A DNA stretch of 64,000 nt. It comes from Sphingopyxis fribergensis. Its GTDB lineage: Bacteria > Pseudomonadota > Alphaproteobacteria > Sphingomonadales > Sphingomonadaceae. Location of the stretch: assembly GCF_000803645.1 (NCBI RefSeq), contig NZ_CP009122.1, positions 844,501 to 908,500 on the forward strand, read 5' to 3'. Made by a program: the position numbers and the translations under genes. How positions within the stretch are numbered: position 1 is the first letter of the stretch; each line of letters starts with the position of its first letter. Of this stretch, positions 61,979 to 64,000 are shown one piece after another. The notes beneath the pieces were generated by a model. The model did not search any database, was not told the origin of the DNA, and saw only the letters and a program-made list of their open reading frames with translations.

Positions 61979-63433
61979 GTGGTTCAGACCTTTATCCCCC
62001 GCCAGCGCAAGGTTCGCATCCTGGCGACCCTCGGTCCCGCAAGCGCCAATCCCGCGATGATTGCCGAACTGCACCGCGCCGGTGCCGACGCCTTCCGCGT
62101 CAATATGAGTCATGGCGACCATGCCGGTCATGCGCAGGTGATCGCCGCGATCCGGGCGCTGGAAAAGGAAACCGGGCGCCCGACGACGATCCTCGTCGAC
62201 CTGCAGGGACCGAAATTGCGTGTCGGCACCTTCAAGGACGGCCCGGCCGAACTGGTGAACGGTAAGAGTTTCGTCCTCGATACCGACAAGACGCCGGGCG
62301 ACGCGACGCGCGTTTATCTGCCGCACCCCGAATTGTTCGCGGCGCTCGAAGCCGGCACGCGCCTGCTGATCGACGACGGCAAGCTGGTGCTGCGCGTCAA
62401 AAGCGTCGCCCCGGACAAGATCGAAACGGTGGTCGAGGTCGGCGGCAAGATTTCGGACCGCAAGGGCGTCAACGTCCCCGACGTCGTCGTCCCGCTCGCG
62501 GCGCTGACCGAAAAGGACCGCAAGGACCTGACCTTCGCGCTCGAACAGCATGTCGACTGGATCGCGCTGTCGTTCGTGCAGCGGCCCGAGGACGTCGCCG
62601 AGGCGCGCACGCTGATCGGCGGCAAGGCTGCTTTGCTCGTCAAATTCGAAAAGCCGTCGGGGGTGCAGCGGATCGAGGAAATCCTCGAACTCGCCGACGC
62701 GGCGATGGTTGCGCGCGGCGATCTGGGCGTCGAGCTGCCGCCCGAGGCGGTGCCGCCGCTTCAGAAAAAGATCGTTGCTACCGCGCGGCGCATGGGCAAG
62801 CCCGTCGTCGTCGCGACGCAGATGCTGGAATCGATGATCACCTCGCCGTCGCCGACGCGCGCCGAAGTGTCCGACGTCGCGACCGCGATCTATGACGGCG
62901 CCGACGCGATCATGCTGTCGGCCGAAACCGCGGCGGGCGCCTTTCCGGTCGAGGCGGTGACGATGATGGATTCGATCGCGCGCTCGGTCGAAAGCGATCC
63001 CGATTATTTCCGCCGTCTGCACTTCACCGAAACGCATCCCGATGCCACGACCGCCGACGCGCTCGCCGAGGCGGCCGGCAGCATCATCGCAACGATCGCC
63101 GCCGACGCGATCATCTGCTTCACCGCATCGGGATCGACCGCGCGCCGTGTTGCGCGCGAGCGGCCGAACGCCCCGTTGCTCGTGCTGACGCCAAAGCGCG
63201 AGGCTGCGCGGCGCATGGGACTGCTATGGGGTGCGCATGCCGTGCCGACCAAGGACATCGGCAGTTTCGAAGAGATGATCGCCAAGGGCAAGCGCATGGC
63301 GCTGCGCCACGGCATCTGCAAGGCCGGCGCGAAGCTCGTGATGATGGCGGGGGTTCCGTTCGGCACCCCGGGGTCGACCAACGTGCTGCATGTGGCGACG
63401 CTGACCGGCGACGAACTGCGCGGGTATAGTTGA
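61979..63433 (+). CDS. pyk: Pyruvate kinase
   Basis: 484 residues. N-terminal RKVRILATLGPAS, nucleotide/metal region FRVNMSHGD, TIM-barrel motifs MVARGDLGVELPPE and KPVVVATQMLESMI, and the C-terminal allosteric domain. It converts phosphoenolpyruvate and ADP to pyruvate and ATP. GTG start at 61979. It is the downstream outlet of both sugar loci. Confidence 0.95.
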   Translation: MVQTFIPRQRKVRILATLGPASANPAMIAELHRAGADAFRVNMSHGDHAGHAQVIAAIRALEKETGRPTTILVDLQGPKLRVGTFKDGPAELVNGKSFVLDTDKTPGDATRVYLPHPELFAALEAGTRLLIDDGKLVLRVKSVAPDKIETVVEVGGKISDRKGVNVPDVVVPLAALTEKDRKDLTFALEQHVDWIALSFVQRPEDVAEARTLIGGKAALLVKFEKPSGVQRIEEILELADAAMVARGDLGVELPPEAVPPLQKKIVATARRMGKPVVVATQMLESMITSPSPTRAEVSDVATAIYDGADAIMLSAETAAGAFPVEAVTMMDSIARSVESDPDYFRRLHFTETHPDATTADALAEAAGSIIATIAADAIICFTASGSTARRVARERPNAPLLVLTPKREAARRMGLLWGAHAVPTKDIGSFEEMIAKGKRMALRHGICKAGAKLVMMAGVPFGTPGSTNVLHVATLTGDELRGYS

Positions 63434-63442
63434 CGATCAGAT

Positions 63443-63573
63443 ACTCCCTGCCGCGAAGCGGTGGGGAGGTGGCAGCGGCGTAGCCGCTGACGGAGGGGCT
63501 ATAGCGCTAGGTCGCGGCGCCTCCACCACCGTATCGCGGCGGTCCCCCTCCCCATGGCTTCGCCACAGGGGGG
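63443..63573. repeat. Dispersed repeat, ACTCCCTGCC...CCACAGGGGGG family
   Basis: About 130 bp from ACTCCCTGCCGCGAAGCGG to CCATGGCTTCGCCACAGGGG, sharing GACGGAGGGGCT with 10604-10736 and 39773-39904 in reverse orientation. It occupies the first part of the 341-nt gap after pyk. The rest (63574-63774) is more AT-rich, has GATTCA at 63593, 63622 and 63643, and no convincing gene. Confidence 0.85.
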
Positions 63574-63774
63574 ATCGATTGTGGGCCCAATCGATTCAAT
63601 TCGGCACATAAGTTACCGGCTGATTCATAAAAATTTCGGGTTGATTCAGATCGGGACGTTTAAAAATGGTAAACGGGCTTTGCACCATTGACGCCGCGCG
63701 GCATAGTTGGTGCAAGTAGCGCGTCGGACCCGCGTTGGGGGGCTCCGCATCGCCAGTCCGGAGGTCTTTTCCGC

Positions 63775-64000
63775 GTGTCCGCACCGTTTCGTTTTCCGCG
63801 CTTTTTCGTCACCAGCCCGGCGCCGTGCCCCTATCTGGCGGGCAAGACCGAGCGCAAGGTTTTCACCGAACTCAGCGGCAATAGCGCGAACGAACTGAAC
63901 GACGCGCTCGGCCGTATCGGGTTCCGCCGCAGCCAGTCGGTCGCCTATCGTCCGAGCTGCGCCGATTGCTCGGCGTGCGTATCGGTGCGCGTCTGCGCGA
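63775..64000 (+). CDS. bpt: Arginyl/leucyl-tRNA-protein transferase, N-terminal part
   Basis: 75 residues are visible; the gene runs off the window. [20 protein letters not shown] and [16 protein letters not shown] are the Cys-containing N-terminal motifs of the Ate1/Bpt family, which add leucine or arginine to N-termini as a degradation signal (N-degron pathway). A GTG start follows GGAGGT by about 9 nt. Confidence 0.9.
   Translation, partial: MSAPFRFPRFFVTSPAPCPYLAGKTERKVFTELSGNSANELNDALGRIGFRRSQSVAYRPSCADCSACVSVRVCA

Noticed and set aside
63596..63784. A 62-codon minus-strand frame after pyruvate kinase
   Set aside because: No ribosome binding site or recognisable sequence, and it overlaps the start region of the transferase gene.

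Overview
The window is high-GC alphaproteobacterial chromosome, most likely a sphingomonad close to Sphingopyxis. The evidence is four large TonB-dependent receptors (TBDRs), a complete type II secretion operon, an alphaproteobacterial GapR gene, the ybgC-tolQRAB-pal block, and ruvC-ruvA-ruvB with pyruvate kinase nearby. Genes are tightly packed with many ATGA/GTGA overlaps. Several families of dispersed palindromic repeats fill the gaps. No phage, insertion sequence or CRISPR array was seen.

Region 1 (1-15.9 kb) looks like a sulfoquinovose (SQ) or sulfoquinovosyl-glycerol locus. Its marker is a GH31 enzyme at 8565-10574 that carries every residue expected of a sulfoquinovosidase, in the Lys-Glu-Arg-Trp-Tyr form. 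Around it are the end of an SsuD/SmoC-like flavin monooxygenase, an FMN reductase, a PhyH-type iron dioxygenase, GlpD, an FGGY kinase, an AGPS-like flavoprotein, an Fe-type alcohol dehydrogenase, an MFS carrier, a TIM-barrel isomerase-like protein, a TBDR and a LysR regulator. The model, an inference, is outer-membrane uptake, release of SQ and glycerol, oxygenolytic C-S cleavage of SQ, and glycerol entry through DHAP.

Region 2 (15.9-32.9 kb) is an alginate utilisation locus: two TBDRs, PL6 and PL17 lyases, a uronate-type MFS carrier, an SDR that probably reduces DEH, two esterases (SGNH and alpha/beta), a GntR/FadR-type regulator, a hydratase-like enzyme and KDG kinase. No KDPG aldolase is in the window. 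A shared ACCAAWWTG motif occurs at three promoters, including a palindrome in front of the regulator.

Region 3 (32.9-35.1 kb) holds msrA/msrB, an exported cupin, a decayed LysR gene and tRNA-Leu(GAG) with its own terminator.

Region 4 (35.1-51.9 kb) holds a surface-type lipoprotein with a Pro-Thr linker, a TBDR and gspC-O. Arrays of GTCA repeats at 11-nt spacing (Pho boxes) stand in front of both the lipoprotein and gspC. The whole block may be a phosphate-starvation secretion and uptake system.

Region 5 (51.8-64 kb) is housekeeping: pal-tolB-tolA-tolR-tolQ-ybgC, ruvB, two intruding genes, ruvA, ruvC, a YebC-family gene, a UPF0145 gene, gapR, a DUF1244 gene, pyruvate kinase and the start of an arginyl/leucyl-tRNA-protein transferase. 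Starts were revised wherever a ribosome binding site or gene overlap pointed to a better codon.
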